Positions 1-12,000 of a stretch of DNA of 64,000 bases are shown here, in pieces. The DNA is from Isoetes taiwanensis (lineage: Eukaryota; Streptophyta; Lycopodiopsida; Isoetales; Isoetaceae): assembly GCA_021234155.1 (NCBI GenBank), contig JAJEKV010000056.1:2277330-2341329 (forward strand). Direction: 5' to 3'. The number at the start of each line of letters is the position of its first letter. Positions within the stretch are counted from its first letter, which is position 1. A program made the translations under genes and the position numbers. The notes under the pieces are model-generated. The model saw nothing but the letters and a program-made list of their open reading frames with translations, did not search any database and was not told the DNA's origin.

Positions 1-203
1 TATTCTTTGCCTTCCACTAAAATTGGCATTATGTCAGACAACTTCTTTTCATCCTCATCCCCATCCTCATCACCTTCAGAATCATCTCCCTCCTCTCGTT
101 TCCCCAAGGCCAAGTCTTTGTCGAAGCTAAAACTCCTACATTCTTGCTCTTCTTCTTGTAGATCTATCTCCATTTCTACGTCATAGTCAGCATCATCACA
201 CAT
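1..203 (-). CDS. Partial acidic coding exon running off the left edge
   Basis: An ATG at 201-203 (minus strand) opens a frame that stays open to base 1, about 67 codons. The product is rich in Asp and Glu, with short runs such as EEEQE and EGDEDGDEDE, a few Lys, and no membrane segment. Such acidic low-complexity stretches are common in plant nuclear proteins and in linkers. I do not recognise the family. The codon pattern is protein-like and there is no stop in 200 bases, but low-complexity DNA can stay open by chance. It may be an internal exon joined to the exon-like segment at 311-761 on the same strand, in which case the ATG need not be the start. Confidence 0.4.
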   Translation of the reverse strand, partial: MCDDADYDVEMEIDLQEEEQECRSFSFDKDLALGKREEGDDSEGDEDGDEDEKKLSDIMPILVEGKE

Positions 204-310
204 AACTGACCCCCTTGGCTTAAAGATTTCATTGTTTCCAGTGTATCTTCGGTTTGGCCGAGCAGAATGCAATAACTAGCAAATGCAAACGGCAAAGAGA
301 AATAAGATAC

Positions 311-761
311 CTTCTTAAGTACAAGGACGCAGCCAGGAGGAGCCCGTTGCACAGCATTCTTGAAAAACATCTTCGCTGTTTGCAAATGGGAAGCCAGCCC
401 TCTAGAGCTGGTTTTGGAATCCACGCAGCCGTAGACATCCGCAAAGGACGTCTTGCCGAGACCAAGCGGTCCGGGTGAAAGCTAAGACAACCTCGCGATA
501 GCATCCAAGCTCGCTATCGCTTTGCCATGATGTCCAACTCCTTGCAAAGGAACGGATAAATCGCAGTCGGCCGCCTTCCTCGTTGTCATGAGGGGCGGAT
601 GCATACCATTCCGTGAACTTCACATAACAATCCATGGCGAAGCGACGACGAAAACAAGAAGATGTTTTTAGGAGCGGTAAGGCGCCATCACTCTCGAACT
701 CAAGTAGCCGTTGTCGACATGAAAGGGACACGACCATTGTGGGGAGATTTATCCGGTACAT
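311..761 (-). other. Exon-like segment, unknown gene, minus strand
   Basis: Two overlapping frames cover this stretch. One begins with an ATG at 759-761, directly downstream (on the minus strand) of a CCCTAA-type repeat, and runs 119 codons to 402. In a second frame, from about 500 down to 311, a stop-free segment contains GKTSFADVYGCVDSKTSS and ends at AAG followed by a possible GT donor at 309-310. A one-base change would join the two frames, so this could be one exon with an indel, or two exons. No domain is recognised. The continuation towards the acidic exon at 1-203 is on the same strand. Confidence that it is a real gene piece is low to moderate. Confidence 0.3.
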
Positions 762-765
762 TTTA

Positions 766-787
766 GGTTAGGGTTAGGGTTAGGGTT
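766..787 (-). promoter_or_regulatory. Telo-box-like repeat (three and a half CCCTAA units)
   Basis: GGTTAGGGTTAGGGTTAGGG on the plus strand reads as CCCTAA repeats on the minus strand, ending a few bases upstream of the ATG at 759-761. Short AAACCCTAA telo-boxes are common in 5' untranslated leaders of plant genes, which fits this position. The array is far too short to be a telomere. Confidence 0.45.
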
Positions 788-1039
788 GATCACACGACGC
801 CAAGACTACTATGTGCAACAAAAAGCACAATGCTTGCCACAAGATCGTGGTGATCCTCACGTTATAACATCAAAAAAAAAAAAAAAGTCTTGTTAGGCTT
901 CTAAGAAAGAAATGGACTAAGAGATTAAGCTTATAAAGCCATTACATTAAAGAATATTATACAAAGGCACTTCACGGCCTTTTTTTCTGGGGGGTCTTTC
1001 TTCTTGTTGTATTCACCATAAAATTTTGACCATAGTACT

Positions 1040-1345
1040 TCGGGATCCCTTATGCGTAAAGCGAGGCATGTCCTTGGGCATGACACCACCCGCTTGGCAT
1101 GTATTGTCGCAAGTTACAAGTCCTCGAAACAGACCGACACCAACCGCTTCCGGCCATTTGAAGAGCATTTAAGGCGCTAGCTTGAATTACAGAATCGGTA
1201 TGATGTATCGCGACCACACTCTTGCGGAGAATCTCTTTCACGAGCCCGGCAAATGGGAGACGGAATGACCATCTCGGTTTTCTTACGATACTTCTTAATC
1301 TCGGTGAAGCGCTTTTAATACCGGGGCTTCGCCTTCCGCTTCCCG
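1040..1345 (-). pseudogene. Histone H3-like sequence with several frame breaks (possibly CENH3-type)
   Basis: Read on the minus strand, three frames in turn match the H3 fold in order. They are a basic tail (GKRKAKPR), PGIK, ALHR, EIKKYRKKTEMVI, then LPFAGLVKEIL, then ALNALQMA. Further on come ATIHAKRV and MPKDM in yet other frames. These correspond to the H3 alphaN helix, alpha1, alpha2 and the IHAKRVTIMPKD region before alpha3. The stretch between LVKEI and ALQMA is 21 residues. Canonical H3 has about 16 and plant CENH3 about 18, so the extended loop 1 hints at a centromeric-type variant, while MPKD is more canonical. At least four single-base shifts separate the pieces. It is either a pseudogene or an indel-damaged assembly of a real variant. 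Upstream (to about 1590) another frame starts MRGLIIGQPLLALTAPP, which could be an N-terminal extension. Confidence 0.6.
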
Positions 1346-1599
1346 CCACTACCCTCACCCACCCGGCATTTGGAGCTTTGTTGCCCGACTCTTCCGCCGC
1401 CTCCTCACCCCAAAGATTTCGCGAGTCGTTCGGCTGGCTACCGTTCGGCCGTCTCCTCACATTCTGGTCACCTTCCCCTTTGGGCGTTGGGCCTCCTTTT
1501 GATTTGAAGGTTAAAGCGCCCTCCGGGAGGAGCAGGAGGAGCAGTAAGAGCAAGAAGAGGCTGCCCAATAATTAATCCGCGCATATTTTGCTCGCCGGT

Positions 1600-4500
1600 C
1601 TCTCACATTTTCATCCTCCTGCTCTCAAGGAGTGCACCTCCCTACTTACTCCGAGTCATGTCATCATGCGCGGATTTCTTTTCCGGTCTTCCATTAGGCA
1701 TGGTCGGGAGGAGGAGAATCTCTATCGTAGACTTCGTTCGGATGAAGGAGGCGGACTAATGTAATCACTGCCTTACACCACCTGGATGGATCCCCTGGAG
1801 CTTGTTTTAGTTCTTGCCATGGCTTCTGTGGATGGCGCTTATACCTACGAACACCGACAAAAATAGACAACCGGCAAGAGATAAATAGTAAAAACGTGGT
1901 TAAAGTAAAATATGATGGTAACGTTTTTAAATAATTGTACGGAACCCTAAAAAATATCGGACAAAATACGGAACCCTAAAAACATCGGACAAAAATACAA
2001 ATAAAAACCGAGATTCAAAGCGCTTAGCGATAGACAATTTCTTGTTGATCGCGAACTCACTAAACTTTACATTTCCCTCTTGCCTCAGAACCAACCCCTA
2101 ATGCCATCAATGAAATAATGGAAGTCTTCAAGAATCTCCTCTGTCTCCATTAGCACTCTTAGCTCGATAATGGCCATTCGCTTCCATGGTGGGCTGTATA
2201 AATGACTTCCTCCCCTCTCATACTCGAATATCCACCGCACGGAGTGTCTGCATTATGGTCCTCAAACGGCTCCCAAAAAGTTGTGCGACCTCTCTTTTTT
2301 TGTTTCCTTCATTCTAGTTGACAATTAACGATAAATATTGTTTTGGAAGAAAGTATCTCAACTTAAAGGAGGACTTAACTACGCGGACCTCTGTTAGTTG
2401 ACCGGATGATTCGTGGAATCGAACATCCTGTGTCGGAACAAAAAAATAAGCCATCCACAAAATCGGCGGGGGAGAAAGCACGATATGTCTTCTGAGCTTT
2501 TTTTGAACTTCCTGCGCCATCTGAAATATGTTAGCAAATACCTCAAACGGTGTGAAGATTTTGAAACTCATCCTCACGCCCTCTGTGACATTCCCGCTTG
2601 CACCTCGTCGACCATGCATTTCTTCATTGCAATTACATTGTTCTCGTTAGTCTGTGGCTTTACAAAGTTCACTTAAAAGGGGCAATTCAACCGCCCTCAA
2701 GCTCGTTTCGACCTTTACGTTATAATCATGTCCAGAAAACCAGATGCCTATACCCGCAAGGTCACGGCATCCATACCTTGAAAAGACAATTCCGATGTCA
2801 TGTGATACACCCACAAGTACACTACTAATACTTTCGGCCTAATGACATCCACGACGTCCCGATAAACATAAACCCGCACAATAAATTTGTTTGTAAACAC
2901 GTGTCAACGAAAAGAAATGAAAAGATAGATTCACACGACGCCAAACTATCTCTACGCAGCTAAGTAGTCGGATGATAGCTTCGCGTCGGTGATCCGATAA
3001 GGTGGTTACCATTTGCGGGCAATTTTGGGAAGCCGTTTTGGTGGAGATTAGCTCTTTGGCCATATCGAAGGGGTATATGCATGTCGTATTGTTATACTTT
3101 CCACTTTCCTACCGCTAGAATTCAACTTGAACTCTTTTATCCTACCTATCCAATGTGTCCGCACGCCCGACGCCTTTGTCGCTTAACTCTATGCTGTCGC
3201 CCTCGCTTGATGGGAGCATACTCACCCACCTTAACCTATTGAGACAAAACCTCCCACTTCTTGACCTTGGGAGTTCTCAGAAATGGGGCAAGAACACGTA
3301 AATTACAGGAGACATGGATTGCGATGAGGAGTGAAGGCGAGAGGATGCAATGTGAGGCGGCCGGAGGACGAAGATTTAAGTTTGGCCAAAATTTGACAAA
3401 GGGAGTTGGTGACGACAAGAGGGCTGGTCAAAGTCACCATTATTTTGGGCGGCGTTTACTCCTCGAAAAATACCAGCCATTAAAATGGTTGCAATAAAAG
3501 CGCCAGGCATCCCCTATGAAAATACGCCATGTGGATGCCAAGTAAGCCCGCTCATCCTTCTACCGCCAAGTAATACCGACTTTCGTAAAAAGGCGCCAAA
3601 CCCTTGGTCCCCGGGCGACCGACGTGGAAATCTTTAACCCAAGATATGGGCCATTTTCGGACCCCAATCCGCCCTAATGCCAAAAAAAAAAAAAAGGAGA
3701 TGACGTGACATTCGATGGTGCTTCCATCGTGGCTTCTGAAATGCAATGCAAACCCGCTTTTTTTTGTTTTGCCTTTGTCTGGGGCATTGGTGGGCATTTG
3801 AAGGATGAGAAGGGGCCATTGAGCGGTTTTGCCCTCGAATAGTTTTTGGGGCAAAGGAGTATCGCCATTGAGGAGGTTTGCCCCGCCTTCTCAAGTGTTT
3901 TATTAATAGTTAGGCGTGGAATGTAAACGCTCGCATTTTGACAAAGACATAATCATTGAATTTTGCCCCGCTTTCTCAAGTTTTGTAAATGCTCTGCATG
4001 GTACAAAATATTTTGAATTCCGGAAGTTTCAAAATTCGAAAGCATTTTTGCCGGAAGTTTTAATTTGTCCCATGGTCGGCTGGTCCGACTTGAAATCATC
4101 CACCCCAGCTTTTTCGGACGACTCGATTGATGCTCACGCCTCACCCCACATGCCATGATTAGCAAGTCCGCTGCCCCCTTTTAGCACGCTTTGCACAAAC
4201 GCAAGTGGACACTTTGAAGCAATTCTAGAGTGTCCACGTTGTCGCCAGTGGGATTTTTGTGCACGGTACCACCTACAATCGTCCGATATCATCTATGGCT
4301 CAGAAAAATTTAAGAAAATTCCAGGTGGGTTGTCCGTTACGCCCCGAGCCATGGCGCCGATTTCGCTTGAAACAATTGCAGAGGAGCGGATTTGAAGAAG
4401 CAAGCGCCCTTTCTACTTCTCTTTCTCAGATATTTGCTATTTTTCCTTTCCAATCTACGTTGTTCTTGCCGTGAGGTTCTGTTGTTTATTTGGAAAAGTT

Positions 4501-4900
4501 TGTATCGAGCGGATCAGAAAAAGGGCCATCAGAAAAAGAGAGCTTGGAGGTCGAAATACTTCTCACCTGTCCCGTAGCTCTATTTTGAGCCCGGGTTAGG
4601 GTGGTTTGTGAGCATTTGCTCTGGGGATAGAACTCGGTTTCTTGAGTTTGGCTATGGCAGAAGCTTGTGTAGTATCTAATGTATGTGATTTCTGATTCTT
4701 ACTACCGTAAGTTGCATGTGATATCTTCTCAACCTTTCTTTCTTGATCTATGTAGGGTTCAAACGATCTTGCCAGAACAATCGCAAACAATTTATGCTGG
4801 GCCGGGAGAATGCAATGGGCAGAGAAATAAAGTTATTTCTGTATCTAATTTACTCACCTTTTCATCAATAGTTATCACCGTGAAGTTGAAGTGAGGTACT
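1600..4900. other. Gene-poor stretch with unrecognised ORF fragments
   Basis: The longest open stretches are a 101-codon minus frame at 2314-2619 and a 100-codon minus frame at 3552-3854, neither of which resembles a family I know. A phrase around TTGCCCCGC-TTCTCAAG is repeated at about 3879 and 3964. Poly(A) runs occur at 3678-3692 and poly(T) runs elsewhere. I cannot define a gene here. Confidence 0.3.
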
Positions 4901-6638
4901 AGCTTCTGTCGGCAGCTTGCCTAGTATTTTATACTTGCAACTTTCCATTTAGAATGCTTCTTGGGAAGTTCTTTCATTGTGAAAAGGGGTTTTGCAAGCA
5001 TAGGTCAGGATGCATTTGAGTATTAAAACTGCTGGTACAAGCTTTTCACATGGTAAAAGCTTTTCACAAATTGACATTCGGAAAAGGTAAAAGAGATTGC
5101 TGAAGAATGCACTTACAAGTTGGACTGGCCCTTCAGTCAAGAGTTGTCGTGTCATGATCACATAATTGTTTTATCAGCACGTTGGTGGATGTTAAAAAGG
5201 AGGGAAACGTGCTGCATATTACAACAGGAGTTAAAGCCATGGTGCAGTTGGATCTTAGCGACATTGGCAGCAATGTCGACCTAAGGCGTAAACCATGTTC
5301 AAACAATCTTGATAGAACAATGTGCTTGTCTGAGGCAAAAGATCAGAGAAATAGAGACTCCAGATGTCAATTTATGCTGCGCAATGATTGACGGCCTTCT
5401 GAAGTCCAATGAAAAGTAGGAAGTTTACTGAGGCTTTTGCGAAATGTCCAAGAAAGGGATCGAAGCTGGTGTTACATTATTTTATTCAACAAAGCATGCC
5501 AATATAAACAAAGTTCCTGGGCAGATTCTATGGTTCAGGGTATGGTGAAACTTTCTCTCATTTACTTAGGAATATTGATTTGTTTTGTTTGTGTCTTATT
5601 TCTGGTTGTAAATTGAATCTTTTTAACGTGGTGTTCACGATGGCAAAAGCGGATCATGACATACCTCTTACTAGACGCGTGATTGTTGGTAAGCTCAAGG
5701 AAAGCATCTGAGTGCCTGAATTGATTTGGAAATTAAATTTTACCATCTTAGATGGATTTGTTATTTATTATTTAATTATGTTTAGCAAAAGGAGATATGC
5801 ACTACCAACTATCATTATTTCATTTATGCATTTCCTTGCAGTGATGGCACAATCACTAGAACATCACAAGTCTGGCTCTTTTTCTATCATGTCATCCTAG
5901 ACATATAATGCTGCTCTTGCTAGAATATGCTGGATTGAACTTTAATAGGGATGTGCAATTTTGGAACCTCGTGCTAATCTTATGGGTGACGGTGTTCAGA
6001 CAAGAAAATGAAGTGAAATAGGATACTTCGGAGGCATATTAATTTCTTTCTTCATCGCAATTCTTGGGAATAAACTTTTTATTTCCTTGACCCCAGTTGT
6101 AAGACATGAAGCACGCCATGTGACCTTGAAAGTTTAGAAGACATATTATATCATGCCCAAAACTTGCTGCTTCTACCAAGAACAAAAGAGAGATTGTTGA
6201 GGAACCAGAATATACAATGACCATAAACTTGGAAAAGAATGCCTCTCGAAATCAGAAGCAGTAGTTTTAATGGAATGATACTTGCAGGTGCTCACGTTTT
6301 TAGCATTTTTGGATGATTTTAAAGTGAATGATCTGTTCGTACCCTTGTTTTCAATGTGTGTCCTCTACTCATGACCTGTGTCTTTCACGAAATCACTGTC
6401 ATCCAGTATTACAATTTAATTTTCCATGCTTGTAGCCTGTAAATTTCTACTGATAGACTTGAATATGTGGCATCAACCAAAGGGTCTATATGCTCTTCTA
6501 TTCCACTCTAGTGACAAGGTGCAAAGGATAGCAAACAGGCTTGCAAATTTTCTCTAGCCCTTTTAGTAAGTGATTTGGCATGCAAAGATGACTGAAAAGC
6601 TATTTATTGCATGCTTCAGGATGCTTCTTTCGGCTGCA

Positions 6639-6734
6639 TATCATACTTTTTGAATTGGAAGATTGATTTGAAGTGCGACTTTGAGGTATCATACTTTTTG
6701 AATTGGAAGATTGATTTGAAGTGCGACTTTGAGG
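6639..6734. repeat. Perfect 48-bp tandem duplication
   Basis: The unit beginning TATCATACTTTTTGAATTGG occupies 6639-6686 and is repeated without change at 6687-6734. Perfect identity in AT-rich unconstrained sequence points to a recent slippage or an assembly duplication. Confidence 0.9.
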
Positions 6735-8639
6735 TATGTTATCTTATCTTGTTGTCGTAAAATCGTTGTCCCTCTCCTTTTAAAAGATGTCATAAGTTAA
6801 GATAGTAAAGCTATGAAGTATGTTGTACATCAAGCGGAGGTGTTGTGGTTTGCATTGCATACAATTATACCAACATAGACTGTAAAGAGGATTACAGCAG
6901 TGCTCAAAGAGTAGATTGTTTACCTTCGATGACTTATTTTACCTTTGTTACTTATTCAATCCATTCACGATCTTCCATCTTTTCTACTTATGAAGGACAT
7001 CTCAACAAGCTTATCATAAAACCTGAATGCAGATTGAATGGTTATGCTATCTAATGTTCTTCTGTTCTTAGTTTGAGCTGGACATGCTATAGCTTTTGTG
7101 CTATTGAGCTACAAATCTAGTCTCATGCCTCTATATTTTATAGATACTGGTTAGGCCTCGCAGAAATATGCCTTAATTCATATCTGCTGCTAATGTTAAA
7201 TTATTATTTACGTCAAGGATTCTACATACGTTATAAAGAATGCTTTCTTCTCATCTAACATTTAATTGCCCTCTATTTCAACCATGTATAAGGGTGATGC
7301 ATATTTTTGTCTTATATCAAAACATCTCATGCCCTCATTTTAACATCTACATCACTTAATCATGTTCAACCAGACACTGTCATACCAGACTGTTCTTTAT
7401 TTTATTCTTGTTTTATTAATTTCTGGATCTAATTGGTGTAACCATCTTGGAATCCCTTCCATGCCTGCTATGTGCTTGCAAGATGGCAAGGCAATTAAAT
7501 TGCCGGAGTAGTATATGTCCGTATGTCATATGTTCCTAAATTGTTTAGATATACCAAGACCTTCTAGTTCCAGAAATAGTGGAGGGCTATGTATGAGGGT
7601 TGTCATGGCGGTTTTATTCCATTCCAAAAAGTACGTAGCAGTTTGAAATTTACAGCTTATTATTTGAGAACCAACATGGAATTAGCAGCAGACCAAAGAA
7701 GAGATAAGCTGCAGCGTCCAACTCCTATAGCACATAAATTTCTACGATCATTCTATAATAGCAAAAATGCGGATTCTGTGACAGAAAAGAGTTTGAATGT
7801 CAGTAGGAAGAGCTCCTAGCAAATAGGCACCATGCAAACAATGAATAAGATGTGAAGGGGTTACTCCAGGCAGTGTATATACTATGGAAAGAATCCGAGA
7901 GAATGGCTTATAGTTGGTGTCGCTTATTTCACTATTTTTATCTTAGATTTATTACAAGCATGATGCCAAAGATGACCAGCTCTCATTGTTGCAGATTCTC
8001 TAATATTTTAAGTATCCTGTCACTAATTTCAAAGTTTTGAATGCAGGGGGTGGCATGCTTCTTTTGTTAGAGCAGATAAATATGCGCTATTGCTCGTTTG
8101 GACACAAATGCTTTTGGTCAAGCAAACCCTTACAAAGGGTTGTTACTCAAGTTTGATAGGAAGGCCAAGCCTCCTTCCTATTTAGCATATACTTTCCAGT
8201 AAGTACCCTTGTACTTGTGCCTTTTGATTTGTCGAAGGCAACTCTTTCTCTTTCTTGTCTTTTTTGTGCTAAAATTTGAGTATTGAATTTTACTTACAGA
8301 AGGAAAATGAATCAAGCACAAGGTTCAAACATTGCTCCAGTTTACAATGAAAACATGGCCTAGAGACGGCCTGCTTAGTGCAGGGTGGCTCATTTGACTG
8401 GAGTGTAATCTGCAACATGGTTGAAGAAGTAGCCACAGACATTGAATGGGAAGTAGCAGGACGACTAGAACCTAATTTGCGAATGTTAAATACGTGGGGA
8501 ATTATCATTACAATTACCACCTACTCTTCAGATATATTCTACGTAGTTGCTCTTTAAGGCTTTATCTTCTAGTCAATGCAATTTGCTGAAAAGCCCTCTA
8601 TTTGTGTTGCCATGAACATTATGCTTATTGGCCTTTTGC

Positions 8640-8718
8640 ATGTAAAACTTAGATTACGTGATGGACCTAGAAAGCGTTTTTCTTGTAAAACTTAGATTAT
8701 GTGATGAATCTAGAAACT
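8640..8718. repeat. Imperfect short direct repeat
   Basis: TGTAAAACTTAGATTA is followed by a shared GTGATG...CTAGAAA context at about 8640-8672 and again at about 8686-8718, with a few substitutions and a 13-bp spacer. Confidence 0.7.
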
Positions 8719-9000
8719 TAAAACAAAATAAACATCATTATTAGAGCACAATATAACATTTATATACATAGTTCTTCTACTTGATTAGGGTCATTCTCTA
8801 TCAATTTGTGTCGCCTACCCTTTGCCCCAAGCCTCATCCACAAGCACCACCGAATCTGACCATTTATTTAAGATCTTATTAATTGGTGACTCTGGTGTTA
8901 GCATAGTCTTCTCTTCGATTTACAACAGATACTTTTGATGATAGGACCCACACCAGATCCTACAATTTGCTATGCAAAATAATCAAACGTGCTTTTGACT

Positions 9001-9001
<1 letters not shown>

Positions 9002-9033
<32 letters not shown>
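9002..9033 (-). repeat. Poly(T) tract of about 32 bases
   Basis: A long uninterrupted T run, i.e. poly(A) on the minus strand. Such runs usually mark the 3' end of a retroposon, but I find no recognisable retroposon body to its right. Confidence 0.7.
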
Positions 9034-12000
9034 GGTATTTCTTCTTGCTAGGGCGCCAATGGCCAAGCTTCTCATTCTATGTTCTACCTATCCCATTGCA
9101 TTTCATTTCTTCATTATCGTAGCTTTTGCAAAAGAAGATGGAAGAAACCGTCATCATTTTAATTGCAGTTTCTTGGTTTGCATCACATATGTTGATGCTA
9201 CAACCGTGAGTGCTCATCAAGACAAAAAGCATTCGATGAGTAAGCGCTTCACGTTTTTATAATTTTAAGGTTGTGTTTCCGGTCAAAGTAGTATCGGATT
9301 AATCTTTCCTCAGTAGTAAATCAAGCATCCTTTATTTCCATTCTAGTTAAATTATGGGTTCTTTTTCTTCTGATATTGAACTGTTTGTGACAAAAAAGGA
9401 TTGTGAGCCGAATGCCGGAAGGTGGACATGCTTCAAAATGGCCTTTATCTGAAGGCATCTGGCACTTGAGGATGAGGTACCGTGTTGAGTTTCTTGCTCA
9501 TGTTTTGCAAAGATTAGATTCATTTTATTCAAAAACGGAGAGGCTGCATTTAATGAGATTGCTTTTGTGCAGACAATTTGAGAGCCACTAGTTCTACGGA
9601 AGCCAGGACTTTTTTTCCTTCCACACTATTAATTACCCTACATCTTCAGGTTTGCATTTTTGTTGAGAACGATTTAGCTACTGTTTGTTCACCTACTTAG
9701 AATTTATTTATGACTCTTGCAGTTTGAAGTAGCCTGGACTCTTAGCAATATTGCATCATGAACATCTAAATAAATAGGTATAGTGATGGAACATAGGGTT
9801 GTACCCATCTTTCTTCAGCTTCTAAGCTGCCTGAGTGATGACATTCGTCAGCGGGTCAGTTGTTTGCTTTCAAACAATGGTGATTTGTAGTGGTCCAACT
9901 AATGCTTCCATTGTTTTATGTATTAGTGCTTCCCCATTAATATACTTGCAAAATTGCCAAATTCTGAGGGACATAGTTAATATCTACTAGCAGCTTCAAT
10001 AATCCTGCAAATTGACGTGTTTAAGAAGCTGGTTCAGCTTTATTCCATAAAGTTGCACTTCTCCGATATGTTGTTCCATATTCCATGGATTCATTAGTTC
10101 CATGTCAGAGCAAAATTCTATATCCTTTACTTGATCTCATCAATGGTTCTGGCATGCCCTCGAAAGTTGAGTTTTTCTGTTAGTTTGGCATGCAATACTT
10201 TTGAAACCGAATTTGGAAATATAAATTCCATTACAAAGAAATCCACGGAGACAAGGCTCTAAATTTAGGAAAAGGTGAATGGCTTGCAGATGTCCCTGTT
10301 TGATCTTTTGCAGCAGGATCAACTTTATTATGGCAAGGTCAAATGTTGAAGCTGCGGCATTTAAAATATTGCGTTATAAGCAACACGTATATCACCATGA
10401 GGCCCACTAAATGTTTCTTTTGCCTCTAGCATAGCCCACACAATATCATATAATGCATCACAAAGATGCGCATGTAACTTATAAAAAACAGAAGCAAGAA
10501 ACCCCATGAAAGCAAGTTTGTTGTGCAAAGGTAACATAATCTACACATTATACTCGTTATGCTAGCAGAATTTAAGCTAGACCACTACGGTTTGCAAGCG
10601 GTCTTTAATATGCTAAGAAGAAAGGGATGAAAATTGCGTAACAAATGGGAAGGTATATTGACTTTCGAGACATCGGCATTCTTTGATTTCTTTGATTTTC
10701 TACTACACCATCTCCTAGTGTTCATCACAGCACAACACCTGATCTGGATTCGATCAAACAGGAAGGGAATCCGTTTAAATAAAGGTTGCCCAATCAGCTC
10801 TATGTATTGGGAAACACATGCTTCTTAGTTTGTTTTGTTTCAAGATCATTTTTATCCATGGTATTTGTACCATCTATCAATTGAGAATCCTTTTGCACTT
10901 TCAGTTACATGCAAAACTTAGGGCCATTTTACATGGTTGCATTACATGACCTTCACAACTGCACAAGTGAAAGGTCTCCTTTCAGCCCTCATAAATCGAG
11001 CCCTTGGCCCTTGTCTATAGTTCTTGTTTCTTAAGGCTACCCTGCCTCCTAGCACTTAAAGGCAACTCAAATAAGTGAGAAGGGAAATTCCGAATGCATT
11101 GATAAGGGGCATGTTTCATGCAAGCAATCTACTCGAATATCTGCCATTGGTAAATCTGAGATTGAAACAATAGGCCAAAACCCTATAGGGACAAATTTCA
11201 TTGAGAAAATAATTGTGTAGCCTGATGCAAACTTGGAGTCACTTCTGGTGATAGCACATCATTAGCTTGAAGATGGCATGTTGAAATACATAGAAGTCAA
11301 AAAACGCATGCATGCATGTGGCCTTTATGATCATGCATGATAGTTCTCACACTTCTAGTATAATTAGTATGAGCCATTGGCACGTTTGGAGTATCAACCT
11401 CATAATTTGTGTGTGATGACTTACAGATATAGCACATGGCAAAATTCATTGGCAACCCATCCACGTAGATTCTTCTACAAAAAAATTGGATTTATTCTTA
11501 ACTGTGGCAAGATGGATTTATTCTTAACATAGCTTTGCTTTTCGTTTCTTTTGTATAACAAACTTTGCTCCTTTGGTTCTAACCCAGTTGGCTGAACAAG
11601 CAATTTTTCCAACTCCCCCGGATAAGCTCTATTCACCGTGACCAGATTTTTGTGGACTCGCATTAAAAAGGATTCTTATGTTCTCATGTTCGTGGGGAGG
11701 TTGGTCAGCTTATTTACTATATTTGTGAAGTGTTACACAACCACTCCAACTATATTAGTGGAGCTTTACACAACCACCCCAGTCAGACACATATATTATA
11801 GAATGTTAGTTTGTATGTGAAGTGTATTTGTTTGGTTGTGGCTTGCTCAACGTTTGTAGATACATTAAAAATCTTAGATAACCCAGAATGAATGCTTTTA
11901 ATCTAATTCTTAAGAGCCTTGCCTATAGAAAACACATGTTTCATCCTCCAGGCAACATTTCCATCAATATCACAATAATAAGCTTTATGGAATGTCTCAA

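Noticed and set aside
766-787. Telomere or interstitial telomeric array
   Set aside because: Only about three and a half TTAGGG units, next to an ATG; better explained as a telo-box in a leader. The CCCTAAA bits in the LTRs at 23934 and 28053 are similar.
1050-1568. Secreted protein with a signal peptide (long Leu run at the start of a 172-codon minus frame)
   Set aside because: The Leu run comes from a CTCCTCCTG-type low-complexity stretch, and downstream the frame crosses the H3-like sequence in a shifted reading.
5390-5545. P-class PPR exon
   Set aside because: Only one motif's worth of resemblance (MIDGLLKS, CEMSKKGIEAG) with in-frame stops; too little to call.
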